Shown: positions 25,647-35,015, numbered from the stretch's first letter. The stretch is 64,000 nucleotides of DNA from Winogradskya humida (GCF_016862215.1 NZ_BOMN01000089.1:1-64000); one strand, 5' to 3'. Program-made: numbers and translations. The notes: generated from the letters alone by a model not told the origin.

Positions 25647-26853
25647 GGCCCCCGTGCCTTCTGAAGCCTATGTGTACGCCGCGGTGCGTACTCCCCGCGG
25701 CCGGGGCAAGGCGACCGGCGCGTTGCACGGCGTCAAGCCGATCTCCCTGGTAACCGGTCTGATCACCGCACTGAGGGAGCATTTTCCGCTGGACGCCGTC
25801 GACGACCTGATCATGGGGATCGTGACGCCGGTCGGTGAGCAGGGCGGGGACCTGCCCCGCGCCGCGGCCCTGCTCGTCGGGCTGCCGGAGAGCGTCGGCG
25901 GGATGCAGCTCAACCGCTTCTGCTCGTCCGGGCTGGAAGCGGTCAACATCGCGGCGGCGAAGGTCCGCTCCGGCTGGGACGACCTGATCCTCGCCGGCGG
26001 CGTCGAGTCGATGTCCCGGGTGCCGATGGGCTCCGACGGCGGCGCCTGGGCGATGGACCCGGAGACCGCCCTCGCCACGTCGTTCGTCCCGCAGGGCATC
26101 AGCGCCGATCTCCTCGCGACCCTGCGCGGCTTCACCCGCGACGACGTCGACGCCTGGGCAGTCCGCTCCCAGCAACGCGCAGGCGCCGCGGCCGTCGATT
26201 CCCAACAGCGGGCGAACGCCGCGCTGAGAGCGAGCATCGTGCCGGTCCGCGATCGCAACGGCCTGGTGCTGCTCGCCACCGATGAGCACCCGCGGCCCGG
26301 AACCAGTGCCGCCGAGCTGGGAAAACTCAGCCCGTCGTTCGCGGGTACGCCGTTCGACGACGTGGCGCTGCAGAAATTCCACTGGCTGGAGGAGATCGAC
26401 CACGTCCACCACGCGGGCAACTCCTCGGGCGTCGTCGACGGCGCCGCGCTGGTGCTGATCGGTAACGAGACCGCCGGGCTGACGCCGCGGGCGCGGATCG
26501 TCGCGGCGGCCAGCACAGGCACGGACCCGACGCTGATGCTGACCGGGCCGATCCCCGCCACCCGCAAGGTCCTGGCCAGGGCCGGGCTGACCGTCGACGA
26601 CATCGACCTGTTCGAGGTCAACGAGGCGTTCGCGGCGGTGGTGCTCACTTACATCGCCGAGTTCGGGCTCGACCCGGAGAAGGTCAACGTCACGGGCGGG
26701 GCCATCGCGTACGGGCACCCGCTCGGCGCCACCGGGGCAATGCTGATCGGCACCGCGCTCGACGAGCTGGAACGCCGCGGCCTGCGTCGTGCCCTGATCA
26801 CCCTCTGCGTCGGCGGCGGCATGGGCGTCGCCACGATCCTGGAGCGCTGCTGA
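25636..26853 (+). CDS. fadA: Acetyl-CoA acetyltransferase / thiolase
   Basis: A 405-residue thiolase that cleaves 3-ketoacyl-CoA. Nucleophile Cys96 (NRFCSSGLEAV), His361 (YGHPLGATG) and Cys391 (CVGGGMG) are all present. The GTG at 25636 overlaps the dehydrogenase stop. A second GTG at 25654 is possible: the two lie in an 18-bp direct duplication (VPSEAP, VPSEAY), so the true start is uncertain. The stop overlaps the next ATG (TGATG). Confidence 0.92.
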   Translation: MPSEAPVPSEAYVYAAVRTPRGRGKATGALHGVKPISLVTGLITALREHFPLDAVDDLIMGIVTPVGEQGGDLPRAAALLVGLPESVGGMQLNRFCSSGLEAVNIAAAKVRSGWDDLILAGGVESMSRVPMGSDGGAWAMDPETALATSFVPQGISADLLATLRGFTRDDVDAWAVRSQQRAGAAAVDSQQRANAALRASIVPVRDRNGLVLLATDEHPRPGTSAAELGKLSPSFAGTPFDDVALQKFHWLEEIDHVHHAGNSSGVVDGAALVLIGNETAGLTPRARIVAAASTGTDPTLMLTGPIPATRKVLARAGLTVDDIDLFEVNEAFAAVVLTYIAEFGLDPEKVNVTGGAIAYGHPLGATGAMLIGTALDELERRGLRRALITLCVGGGMGVATILERC

Positions 26854-28841
26854 TGCCTGTTTCCTACGAACGAGGCGACGACGGCGTCGCCGTCCTCACC
26901 CTCGACGCCCCGGGGCAGTCCGCGAACACGATGAGCCGCGCGTACGCGAAGGCCATGACCGCCGCACTCGACGGGCTCGAAGCGGAGCGGGACACGCTCA
27001 CCGGGGTGATCGTCACCAGCGCGAAGTCCACGTTCTTCGCCGGCGGGGACCTGCCCGAGATGATCAAGGCGACGCCGGCCGACGCCCCCGCGCTGACCGA
27101 GCTGCTCACCACCGTCAAGCGCGACCTGCGCCGCCTCGAAACCCTCGGCGTGCCGGTCGTCGCGGCGCTCAACGGCTCGGCGCTCGGCGGTGGCCTCGAG
27201 ATCGCCCTGGCCTGTCACCACCGGATCGCGCTCGACGTGCCGGAGTCGCGGTTCGGCTTCCCCGAGGTGACCCTCGGGCTGCTGCCGGGCGCGGGCGGTG
27301 TCACCCGTACGGTGCGGATGTTCGGCCTGCGGAAAGCCCTGGAGGCGTTCCTGCTCAGCGGTAAGCAGGTGCGGCCCGCCGACGCGCTCGAGGCCGGGCT
27401 CGTCGACGACCTGGTACCCACGCCCGATGCCATGCTGGGCCGGGCGCGCGACTGGATCGCGGCCCACCCGGACGCCGTGCAGCCCTGGGGAGAACCGCGC
27501 CCGGACAAGCAGCTGCTCGCGTACCCGGCGGTGTTGCGGCAGCGACTGAAGGGCAACCGGTTGCCCGCACCCGAAGCGATCCTCGCCGCCGCCGTCGAGG
27601 GCCTGCACGTCGACGTCGACACCGCGCTCGACATCGAGACCCGCTACCTGGTGTCGCTGCTGACCGGGCAGATCGCCAAGAACATGATCGGCGCGTTCTT
27701 CTTCGACCTGCGCGCGGTCAACGGCGGCGCGAACCGGCCCGCCGTCGAGGTGCCGCCCGCACGCCGGGTCGCGGTCCTCGGCGCCGGGATGATGGGCGCC
27801 GGGATCGCGCACGCCTGCGCCCGCGCCGGCCTGGACGTCGTGGTCCGGGACGTCACCGAGGAGGCCGCCGCCCGGGCCGCCACCCACCCGCGCATCACGA
27901 CCACCGCCGGCATCGCGGCCCTCCAAGGCTGCGACGTGGTGATCGAGGCGGTCTTCGAGGACGCCGGGCTCAAGCACACAGTCTTCTCCGAGGTGGAGCC
28001 GCTGCTCGCATCGGGCGCCCTGCTCGCCTCGAACACGTCGACGCTGCCCATCACCGAACTGGCACACGGCGTCACCCGGCCGGGTGATTTCATCGGGATG
28101 CACTTCTTCTCGCCGGTTGCGAAGATGCCGCTGCTGGAGATCGTCGTCGGCGTGGAAACGAGCGACTCGGCCGTCGCGCGCGCGTTCGACCTGGCCCGGC
28201 TGATCCGCAAGACCCCGATCGTGGTCAACGACGGGCGCGGCTTCTTCACCAGCCGGGTCATCGGGAAGTTCATCGACGAGGCCATCGGGATGCTGGCCGA
28301 GGGTGTGCCGGCACCGTCGATCGAGCGGGCCGCGCTCGCCGCGGGCTACCCCACCGGCCCCCTCGCGCTCGCCGACGAGGTCTCGCTCAGCCTGCTGCGG
28401 CACATCCGCGGACAGTACGAGGCAGCCGACCCCACGTTCGCGGTCCGGCCCTCGCACGCCGTCATAGACACTCTGCTCACCACCCACGACCGGCCCGGAC
28501 GTGCGGCGGGCCGCGGCTTCTACGACTACGTGGACGGTCGCCGGGGCCGGCTGTGGAGCGGCCTGGCGGCGATGGCGGGCGGGGACCGGGTGCCGTTCGA
28601 GGATCTGCAGGACCGGATGCTGTTCGCCGAGTCCCTCGACGCGTTGCGCTGTCTCGACGAGGGGGTGCTGCGCTCCGAGGCGGACGGTGACATCGGGTCA
28701 CTGCTCGGCATCGGTTTCCCCGCGTGGACCGGCGGCGCGATCCGCTTCGCCCGGCAACACGCCGATTTCGCCGGGCGGGCCCGCGCGCTGGCCGGACGGT
28801 ACGGCGATCGGTTCTCCCCCGAAGTGTTGCCAGTCACATAG
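26853..28841 (+). CDS. fadB: Fatty-acid oxidation multifunctional protein (enoyl-CoA hydratase / 3-hydroxyacyl-CoA dehydrogenase)
   Basis: A 662-residue fusion. The N-terminal crotonase domain (to about 290) shows FFAGGDLPEM and the oxyanion/catalytic region LNGSALGGGLEIALACH with PEVTLGLLPGAGG. The NAD-binding half begins RRVAVLGAGMMGAGIAHACARAG (about residue 303), includes SNTSTLPITELA and HFFSPVAKMPLLEIV, and ends with the C-terminal dehydrogenase repeat. Slightly shorter than E. coli FadB. It completes one beta-oxidation cycle with the two preceding genes, to which it is translationally coupled. Confidence 0.93.
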   Translation: MPVSYERGDDGVAVLTLDAPGQSANTMSRAYAKAMTAALDGLEAERDTLTGVIVTSAKSTFFAGGDLPEMIKATPADAPALTELLTTVKRDLRRLETLGVPVVAALNGSALGGGLEIALACHHRIALDVPESRFGFPEVTLGLLPGAGGVTRTVRMFGLRKALEAFLLSGKQVRPADALEAGLVDDLVPTPDAMLGRARDWIAAHPDAVQPWGEPRPDKQLLAYPAVLRQRLKGNRLPAPEAILAAAVEGLHVDVDTALDIETRYLVSLLTGQIAKNMIGAFFFDLRAVNGGANRPAVEVPPARRVAVLGAGMMGAGIAHACARAGLDVVVRDVTEEAAARAATHPRITTTAGIAALQGCDVVIEAVFEDAGLKHTVFSEVEPLLASGALLASNTSTLPITELAHGVTRPGDFIGMHFFSPVAKMPLLEIVVGVETSDSAVARAFDLARLIRKTPIVVNDGRGFFTSRVIGKFIDEAIGMLAEGVPAPSIERAALAAGYPTGPLALADEVSLSLLRHIRGQYEAADPTFAVRPSHAVIDTLLTTHDRPGRAAGRGFYDYVDGRRGRLWSGLAAMAGGDRVPFEDLQDRMLFAESLDALRCLDEGVLRSEADGDIGSLLGIGFPAWTGGAIRFARQHADFAGRARALAGRYGDRFSPEVLPVT

Positions 28842-28864
28842 GCCGATCCCTATCCTGAGGGCCC

Positions 28865-28888
28865 TTGGTCGATCAATTGATCCACCAA
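28865..28888. promoter_or_regulatory. 24-bp near-perfect palindrome before a secreted hydrolase
   Basis: The core GATCAATTGATC (28871-28882) is a perfect palindrome. Outer arms TTGGT and ACCAA extend it to 24 bp with a single mismatched pair. It sits directly before the AAGGAAGG ribosome-binding site, so a bound protein would block the gene. Confidence 0.5.
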
Positions 28889-28903
28889 AAGGAAGGTGCC
28901 CCC

Positions 28904-30955
28904 ATGCCCCTGCCTTCTTCCCCCCTCCGTGCCCTGCTCACGACCGTGCTCGCAGGTGCCACCCTGACGATCCCCGCGAGCGCCCAGGCCGCCACCGCCT
29001 GGGCGCCCACCTACGACCTCGACAACGCCTGCGTGACGCTGCAGGCGTTCAACGGCACGACCTCGCTCGGCTACGTCAACCGCAACGGCGCCGGTGGCTA
29101 CGGCTTCACGGCCACGAAGTCCGCCGCCGAGCCGTTCCGCTTCGAGGCGACGCAGCTCAGCCGGTTCACGGTGCGCGACTCCACCGGCGGGTACGCGTAC
29201 CAGAGCATCATCGGTTTCATCATGGCCGGAAGCTCCTACGGCGATCGCGCGGACTGGACGGCGAGCTACGCCGACGGGCGCTACCGGCTGGTCTCCACGC
29301 TGACCGGGCAGCAGCTCGGGTCGTACCTCGGCAGCGTCGGCGCCGGCTCGGCCACCCTCGCGACGGCCACCGCCACCGGCTGCTCGGCGACCCCCGACGT
29401 CGCGACCGGCGTCACCGGCACCGCCGCCCCCGGCGTCACCTCCGCGGGCAAGCTCAACGGCTGGATGGACGCGCACGCGCACATCACCGCGGGTGCGGCG
29501 TTCGGCGGCCAGATGCACTGCGGCGAGGCCTGGGACCCGGGCGGCGTCACCGTCGCCCAGGCGGGCTGCCCGTCGCACGCCACGCTCGGCGTCGGCGCGA
29601 TCTTCGAGGCCATCATCGGCGGCACCGACCCGATCAACTCGGCCGAGGACGGCTGGCCGACGTTCGGTGACTGGCCGCAGCCCGAGAGCCTGCTGCACGA
29701 GCAGTCGTACTATCGCAGCATCGAACGGACCTGGCGCTCCGGCGAACGCGTGCTCAACGCGCTGCTGGTCGGCAACCGGGTCATCTGCGAGCTGTACCCG
29801 CTGCGGGACACCCCCTGCGACGAGATGGACGGGGTGCGCGTCCAGTACCGCTACCTCACCTCCATGCAGGACTACATCGACGCGCAGAGCGGCGGTCCCG
29901 GCCGCGGCTGGTTCCGGTTGGCGAAGACCCCCGCGGATGTACGCAGGATCGCCGCCGAAGGCAAGCTCGCCGTCACCATCGGCGTCGAGATCTCCGAGCT
30001 GTTCGGCTGCCGCGAGATCTCCAACGTGCCGCAGTGCACCACCGGCGACATCGACGCGGGCCTCGACGAGCTCCAGGCGATGGGCGTCAGCGGCCTCTAC
30101 CCGGTGCACAAGTTCGACAACGCGTTCGGCGGCACCCGCTTCGACGAGGGCCTGACGGGTGCCGCGGTCAACATCGGCAACGTCGTGTCGACCGGGCACT
30201 GGTGGACCGCGACCTCCTGCACCGGCGCTCACGACAACGAGCAGCCCCTGGTCAGCGATGACATCGCCCGGCTTCTGGCGCTCGGTGAGCTGAACCTGCC
30301 CCCGGGCACGATCCTGCCGGTGTATCCCAGCGGGCCGATCTGCAACACCAGGGGATTGACGACGCTTGGCGCGTACCTCATCGATCGGATGATGGAGCGT
30401 GGCCTGGTCATCCACATCGACCACATGGGGGTGAAGACGGCCGCGGCCGTGCTGGACCGCGCCGAGGCCGCCCACTATCCCGGCGTTGTCTCCGTGCACA
30501 CCTGGTCGGACCGCGCGATCGTCGACCGGATCCTCGCGCTGGGCGGCTTCGTCGCGACCTACGGCTTCTCCGTCACCGACTCCGGCAACGGCCAGCCCAA
30601 CTTCCTCGCCGAGTGGCGGGCCAACAAGGCGCTGCCGCACGCCACCGGGATGACGGGCTACGGCGTCGGCACCGACGTCAACGGGTTCGCCCAGCAGCCG
30701 CAGCCCCGGCTCACGGCCACCACCCAGCCGTTCGCCTACCCGTTCACCGCCCCGAACGGCACGTCCGTCAGTAAACAGGTGATGGGCACCCGCACGTTCG
30801 ACATCAACACCGACGGCGTCGCGCAGTACGGCCTCTACGCCGACTGGGTCAACGACCTGATCGGCCAGGCCGGCTCCGACGGCCCCGCACTGCGCTCGCA
30901 GTTGATGAACGGTGCTGAGTCCTACACCGCCATGTGGGAGCGGGCTCGGTCATGA
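28904..30955 (+). CDS. Secreted metal-dependent hydrolase (amidohydrolase/M19-like)
   Basis: A 683-residue exported protein with a Sec signal (1-30, ending ASAQAA). Residues 31-160 form a beta-rich Trp/Tyr-containing domain of unknown role. From about 180 a TIM-barrel metallohydrolase begins with GWMDAHAHI (His191, His193). Further ligand candidates are GLVIHIDHMG, VVSVHTWSD and GYGVGTDVNG. The pattern fits membrane-dipeptidase/amidohydrolase-like enzymes often annotated only as peptidase M19. Substrate unknown. AAGGAAGG precedes the ATG, and a 24-bp palindrome overlaps the leader. Two Cys pairs may form disulfides. Confidence 0.75.
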   Translation: MPLPSSPLRALLTTVLAGATLTIPASAQAATAWAPTYDLDNACVTLQAFNGTTSLGYVNRNGAGGYGFTATKSAAEPFRFEATQLSRFTVRDSTGGYAYQSIIGFIMAGSSYGDRADWTASYADGRYRLVSTLTGQQLGSYLGSVGAGSATLATATATGCSATPDVATGVTGTAAPGVTSAGKLNGWMDAHAHITAGAAFGGQMHCGEAWDPGGVTVAQAGCPSHATLGVGAIFEAIIGGTDPINSAEDGWPTFGDWPQPESLLHEQSYYRSIERTWRSGERVLNALLVGNRVICELYPLRDTPCDEMDGVRVQYRYLTSMQDYIDAQSGGPGRGWFRLAKTPADVRRIAAEGKLAVTIGVEISELFGCREISNVPQCTTGDIDAGLDELQAMGVSGLYPVHKFDNAFGGTRFDEGLTGAAVNIGNVVSTGHWWTATSCTGAHDNEQPLVSDDIARLLALGELNLPPGTILPVYPSGPICNTRGLTTLGAYLIDRMMERGLVIHIDHMGVKTAAAVLDRAEAAHYPGVVSVHTWSDRAIVDRILALGGFVATYGFSVTDSGNGQPNFLAEWRANKALPHATGMTGYGVGTDVNGFAQQPQPRLTATTQPFAYPFTAPNGTSVSKQVMGTRTFDINTDGVAQYGLYADWVNDLIGQAGSDGPALRSQLMNGAESYTAMWERARS

Positions 30956-31040
30956 CTGATTGCACCGAACCTCACTCACCACAAGCCGACAACGGCCTTG
31001 CCGGTGAGGGCCATGAGGGCATGACAAAGATGGCTCAGTC

Positions 31041-32228
31041 GTGACATCACCGGTGGTGGCGCCGGCCAGGGTGGGGCGGGGCTGGATCGTTGCCTACGTC
31101 CTGGCCATGGTCGGCGTCGCCGCCGGGTGGTTCGGCCCGATCCAGATCCTGCTGCCGTCACAGGCCTCGGACATCGCGGCGTCCGGCAGCCTGAGCAAGG
31201 AAGCGCTGCTGTCCCTGGTCAGCGGCATAGGCGCGGCGGCCTCCCTGATCGCCAACCCGATCTGGGGTGCGGCCTCGGATCGGCTGGGCAAGCGGCGTCC
31301 CATCATGATCGCCGGCACGGTCACGGGCGTCGCGGGCCTCGCGGTGCTGGCGGCCGCCGAGTCGCCCGCGGTCATGGTCCTCGGGTGGGTGCTCGTGCAG
31401 GCCGGTCTCAACGGCCCCCTCGCCGCCCTCGCCGCAATGCTCGGCGACCGGGTCCCCGAGGAGCAGCGCGGCACGGTCGGCGCCCTCTTCGGCGTGGCCC
31501 AGATCGTGGGCGTGGTTCTCGGCACGGCCGTCGCGGTAGCCGCCGGTGACGTACGCATCGGGTATCTCGCCCTGGTCGTTGCGGTCCCCGCCCTGATCGC
31601 GAGCCTGGTGATCAGCCATCGCGAGACGGTCGTGAGCACCACGACCTGGGCGCGGCCCCGCTTCACCCGCGTCTTCGGCTGGGCGTGGCTGATCCGTTTC
31701 CTGCTCAACCTCGCCAACGCGCTGCTGCTCGTCTACCTCTTCTACTATCTCGACGACCGGGTGGGCGTCGCCGACCCGGGCACCCTGGTCCTGATCGCCA
31801 CGCTGATCAACGTCGCGTTCACCGCGGTCGCCGCCACGATCGGGGGCATCCTCTCCGACCGCCACCGGCGCCGCCGGATCTTCATCGCCGCCGGCGCGGT
31901 CCTGCTGGCCACCGGGTTCGTGGTCCTCGCCCTGGTCCCCACGGTCCCGGCGGTCCTGGTCGCTTCGGGGCTGCTCGGCTGTGGCTGGGGCCTGTTCGTC
32001 GCCGTCGACCTGGCCGTGATCACCGGCGTCCTGCCCGACGCCGAGTCCCGCGCCACCATGCTCGGCGTCGCCAACATCGCCGCCGCCCTGCCCCAGCTGA
32101 TCGCCCCGGTCATCGCCGGCGTCGTGGTCACCCGGGCCGGCGGCTACCCCGTGCTCTACCTGATCACCGCCGCCGTGGCGCTGCTCGGGCTCGCCTGTCT
32201 GCCGCGCCTGCGCGGATCCGTCACCTAG
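31041..32228 (+). CDS. MFS transporter
   Basis: A 395-residue 12-helix major facilitator. Motif A reads GAASDRLGKRRP between helices 2 and 3, and a second copy (GGILSDRHRRRR) between helices 8 and 9. The N-terminal sequence resembles glycoside/sugar (SLC45-like) permeases. It starts with GTG. The beta-glucosidase gene follows after 12 bp, suggesting uptake of a beta-glucoside or disaccharide for cytoplasmic cleavage. Direction and substrate are inferred. Confidence 0.82.
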   Translation: MTSPVVAPARVGRGWIVAYVLAMVGVAAGWFGPIQILLPSQASDIAASGSLSKEALLSLVSGIGAAASLIANPIWGAASDRLGKRRPIMIAGTVTGVAGLAVLAAAESPAVMVLGWVLVQAGLNGPLAALAAMLGDRVPEEQRGTVGALFGVAQIVGVVLGTAVAVAAGDVRIGYLALVVAVPALIASLVISHRETVVSTTTWARPRFTRVFGWAWLIRFLLNLANALLLVYLFYYLDDRVGVADPGTLVLIATLINVAFTAVAATIGGILSDRHRRRRIFIAAGAVLLATGFVVLALVPTVPAVLVASGLLGCGWGLFVAVDLAVITGVLPDAESRATMLGVANIAAALPQLIAPVIAGVVVTRAGGYPVLYLITAAVALLGLACLPRLRGSVT

Positions 32229-32240
32229 GAGGTTGCATCC

Positions 32241-33593
32241 GTGTCCCTGCCCTCGTTCCCGCCCGGATTCCGGTTCGGCATGGCCACCTCGGCGTTCCAG
32301 ATCGAGGGCGCGGCCGAGCTCGACGGCAAGGGCCCGAGCATCTGGGACACCTTCACCGACCAGCGCGACGGTATCGACCACTACCACCGGTACGCCGAGG
32401 ACGTCACGCACATCGCCGACGCCGGCACCCACGACTACCGCTTCTCGTTCAGCTGGCCCCGCGTCGTGCCGTCGGGGCGCGGCCCGGTCAACAAACGCGG
32501 CCTCGACTTCTACGACCGGCTCGTCGACGAACTGCTGGCCAAGGGCGTACGCCCGGTGCCCACGCTCTACCACTGGGACCTGCCGCAGGCCCTGGAGGAC
32601 AAGGGCGGCTGGCTCGACCGGGACACCGCGGCAGCGCTCGCCGACTACACGGCGGTGCTCGTGTCCCGCCTCGGCGACCGGGTCCACGACTGGATCACCA
32701 TGAACGAGATGAACGTCCAGACCCTCTATGGGTACGGCCTGAGCTCCCACGCCCCCGCCCGCAACCTCGGCCTCGGGGCGCTGCCCGCAGCCCACAACCA
32801 GCTGCGCGCCCACGGCCTCGCGACCCAGGTGCTACGCGCGTTCGGAGCCCGCTCGATCGGCGTGGCGGGCCAGCACTTCCCGGTCCACCCGGCCAGCGAC
32901 GACCCCACCGACGTGGCAGCAGCCGGGCTCTTCGCCAACCTCACCAACTGGACGTTCTCCGACCCGATCCTGCGCGGCGTCTACCCCGACGACCTGATCC
33001 GGGCGGGCCTCGGCGTCGACGACGACACGCTCGCCACCGACCTTGAGCTGATCAGCGCGCCCCTCGACTTCTACGGCGTCAACTTCTACGAGCCGACGAT
33101 GATCGAGGCACCCCGCGAGGGCAAGGACTACCACGGCGTGCTCGAGGTGGACGTACCCGAAGGACTGCCGTTCTCGCCCGTCCCCGTCCCCAGCGACGAC
33201 CGCACCGACTTCGGCTGGGCCATCGTCCCCGCCGCCCTCACCGAGATCCTCGGCACCCTCCGCGAGCGCTACCCCAACCTCCCCCCGATCATCATCACGG
33301 AGAACGGCGCCTCGTTCCACGACTCGCCTCCCGGCCCGGACGGCCGCGTCCACGACCCCCGCCGCATCGCCTACCTCGACGGCCACCTCCGAGCGGTCGC
33401 CACCGCCATCGCCAACGGCGTCGACGTCCGTGGCTACTACGTGTGGTCGGCCCTCGACAACCTCGAATGGGCCGCGGGCTATCAGGAACGATTCGGCCTG
33501 GTGTACGTCGACCCGGACACCCTCGCCCGCACCCGCAAGGACTCCTGGTACTGGTACCGCGACCTGATCAGTCAGGAACGCGCACGGAGCTGA
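32241..33593 (+). CDS. bglA: GH1 beta-glucosidase
   Basis: A 450-residue cytoplasmic retaining glycosidase with no signal peptide. The GH1 start FPPGFRFGMATSAFQIEGA is complete, acid/base Glu156 lies in ITMNEMN and nucleophile Glu354 in IITENGA. The acid/base motif is TMNEMN instead of the usual T(F/L)NEP, a slight oddity. The end has WSALDNLEWAAGYQERFGLVYVD, the aglycone/glycone loop. AGGAGG is 8 nt before the GTG start. It likely cleaves a sugar imported by the upstream MFS protein. Confidence 0.93.
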   Translation: MSLPSFPPGFRFGMATSAFQIEGAAELDGKGPSIWDTFTDQRDGIDHYHRYAEDVTHIADAGTHDYRFSFSWPRVVPSGRGPVNKRGLDFYDRLVDELLAKGVRPVPTLYHWDLPQALEDKGGWLDRDTAAALADYTAVLVSRLGDRVHDWITMNEMNVQTLYGYGLSSHAPARNLGLGALPAAHNQLRAHGLATQVLRAFGARSIGVAGQHFPVHPASDDPTDVAAAGLFANLTNWTFSDPILRGVYPDDLIRAGLGVDDDTLATDLELISAPLDFYGVNFYEPTMIEAPREGKDYHGVLEVDVPEGLPFSPVPVPSDDRTDFGWAIVPAALTEILGTLRERYPNLPPIIITENGASFHDSPPGPDGRVHDPRRIAYLDGHLRAVATAIANGVDVRGYYVWSALDNLEWAAGYQERFGLVYVDPDTLARTRKDSWYWYRDLISQERARS

Positions 33594-34193
33594 TCACTTC
33601 CGCAGCTGGTCGATGTAGGCCGTGGCGAGGCGGTCCAGGCGGTCGCCGCGCCCGGCCCCGCCCGCCCAGCCGTCGACGAGGCTGAGCAGGGTGCTGCCCT
33701 CGACGAGGATGAGGAAGTCGTCGATCGCAGCGTCATCGTCGACACCGGGGCGCAGCTCGTCGAGCTCCCGGGCCTCACGCAGGCAGACCCGCAGCAATTC
33801 GCGGATCCGCACGTGGGAGGCCCGCCGCGACTCGGCCAGCCGCGGATGCGACAGCGCGGCCCCCGCGAACGCGACGTTGACGTGCGCGTCCGCCGCCCGC
33901 TCGGCATCCGCGGGCAGCACCGCGTCCAGGGCCGCCCGCAGCGCCGCCAGCCCCGACAGCTCCCCGCCGAGCAGGAACGCCCGCGCGACGATCCGGTCGT
34001 AGACCGCCGTCTGTGCCGCCACCAGAATGTCGTCCTTGCCACCTAGGAAGTGCGCGAGCACGCTCAGCGAACAACCGGCCTCGTCAGCGATCGCCCGGGT
34101 CGTGGTCCCCTCGACGCCGCGGCTGCGCACCACCCGCCACGCCGCCGCCAGCAGTTCAGCCCGGCGCTCCTCGTGATCAACCAGCCTCGGCAC
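33594..34193 (-). CDS. TetR-family regulator
   Basis: A 199-residue repressor-like protein. The helix-turn-helix lies in RRAELLAAAWRVVRSRGVEG and TTTRAIADEAGCSLSVLAHFLGGKDDIL; His replaces the usual Tyr of the NYYFxxKxxL motif. GTG start. Convergent with the beta-glucosidase gene (stops abut) and divergent from the YbaB-like gene 110 bp away. It could control either unit; I cannot decide from sequence. Confidence 0.85.
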   Translation of the reverse strand: MPRLVDHEERRAELLAAAWRVVRSRGVEGTTTRAIADEAGCSLSVLAHFLGGKDDILVAAQTAVYDRIVARAFLLGGELSGLAALRAALDAVLPADAERAADAHVNVAFAGAALSHPRLAESRRASHVRIRELLRVCLREARELDELRPGVDDDAAIDDFLILVEGSTLLSLVDGWAGGAGRGDRLDRLATAYIDQLRK

Positions 34194-34303
34194 GCCGCAA
34201 GCCTATGCGGCCGTACGGGTGCCCTCCGGGCCGGATAGCGGGGTTGCACAGGTAACGGCCGGTCTCCTAACCTGCCACACGGACCAACGGGGGGTTTGCT
34301 GAC

Positions 34304-34705
34304 GTGCGAGACGTGGACGCGGCGGAGGACTGGCTGGATTCCTGGGTGGCCGGGGTCAACACCCAGGCCGAACGGACCGCGCAGCTGGCCCGGCAGGTGG
34401 CAGCGCTGAGCGCGAAGGCTCGCAGCGACGACGGCACGATCACGGTGACGGTCGGTGCGTCGGGGCAGATCGTCGGTCTCGACCTGGACGACCGGGCTGC
34501 CGAGCGCCGCAACGGCGCCGAGCTCAGCGCGGAGATCCTGAAAGTCATGCGGGCAGCGCAGACCCGGCTGACCGAGGAGGTCGCCGAGCAGGTGCGCGAG
34601 ACCGTCGGCACCGACACCGAGACCGGGCGCGCGGTCGTCGACTCGTTCAGCCGCCGCTTCCCGGAGGAGCCGGAGCCGGACGAGGTGCGCCGCGATGGCC
34701 GCTGA
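34304..34705 (+). CDS. YbaB/EbfC-family DNA-binding-like protein
   Basis: A 133-residue protein with an N-terminal coiled coil and the YbaB core: GTITVTVGASGQIVGLDLDDRA, then a long helix AEILKVMRAAQTRLTEEVAEQV. Stand-alone YbaB binds DNA. In actinobacteria, copies like this one are commonly found with EspC/WXG100-type genes in type VII secretion loci, where the role is unknown. GTG start. It overlaps the next gene by 11 bp and opens the cassette. Confidence 0.8.
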   Translation: MRDVDAAEDWLDSWVAGVNTQAERTAQLARQVAALSAKARSDDGTITVTVGASGQIVGLDLDDRAAERRNGAELSAEILKVMRAAQTRLTEEVAEQVRETVGTDTETGRAVVDSFSRRFPEEPEPDEVRRDGR

Positions 34706-35015
34706 CGGGGTGCAGATGCCGATCGACGCCGTCCGCGGGCACGCCGCCACGGTCGACAACGTCGGCGCCGCGATGGAGCAGGCCCGCGGGGCCGTGCACG
34801 AGGTGACCATGGATACGGGGGCGTTCGGGCAGTTGTGCCAGTTCCTGCCCGCGATCCTGTCGCCCGTGTTCGGCATGGTCGTCGACGCGCTCGACGGCAG
34901 CATCGACGCGCTGCACGAGACGGCCGACGGGCTGCGGGCCACCGCCAACGGCGCGTCGGTCACCGATGAGAACACCGCGAAGTCGGTCGGCTCCACGCTG
35001 AAGCTGCCCCTGTGA
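34695..35015 (+). CDS. EspC-like type VII secretion associated protein
   Basis: A 106-residue helical protein beginning with a conserved ADGVQMPIDAVRGHAATVDNVGAAMEQA block and a second helix DALHETADGLRATANGASVTDENTA. This is the pattern of ESX EspC/DUF2580-type small proteins, which pair with larger secreted effectors. Its GTGA junction couples it to the toxin gene. It may act as a secretion partner or chaperone for the effector; this is inferred from comparable loci. Confidence 0.75.
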   Translation: MAADGVQMPIDAVRGHAATVDNVGAAMEQARGAVHEVTMDTGAFGQLCQFLPAILSPVFGMVVDALDGSIDALHETADGLRATANGASVTDENTAKSVGSTLKLPL

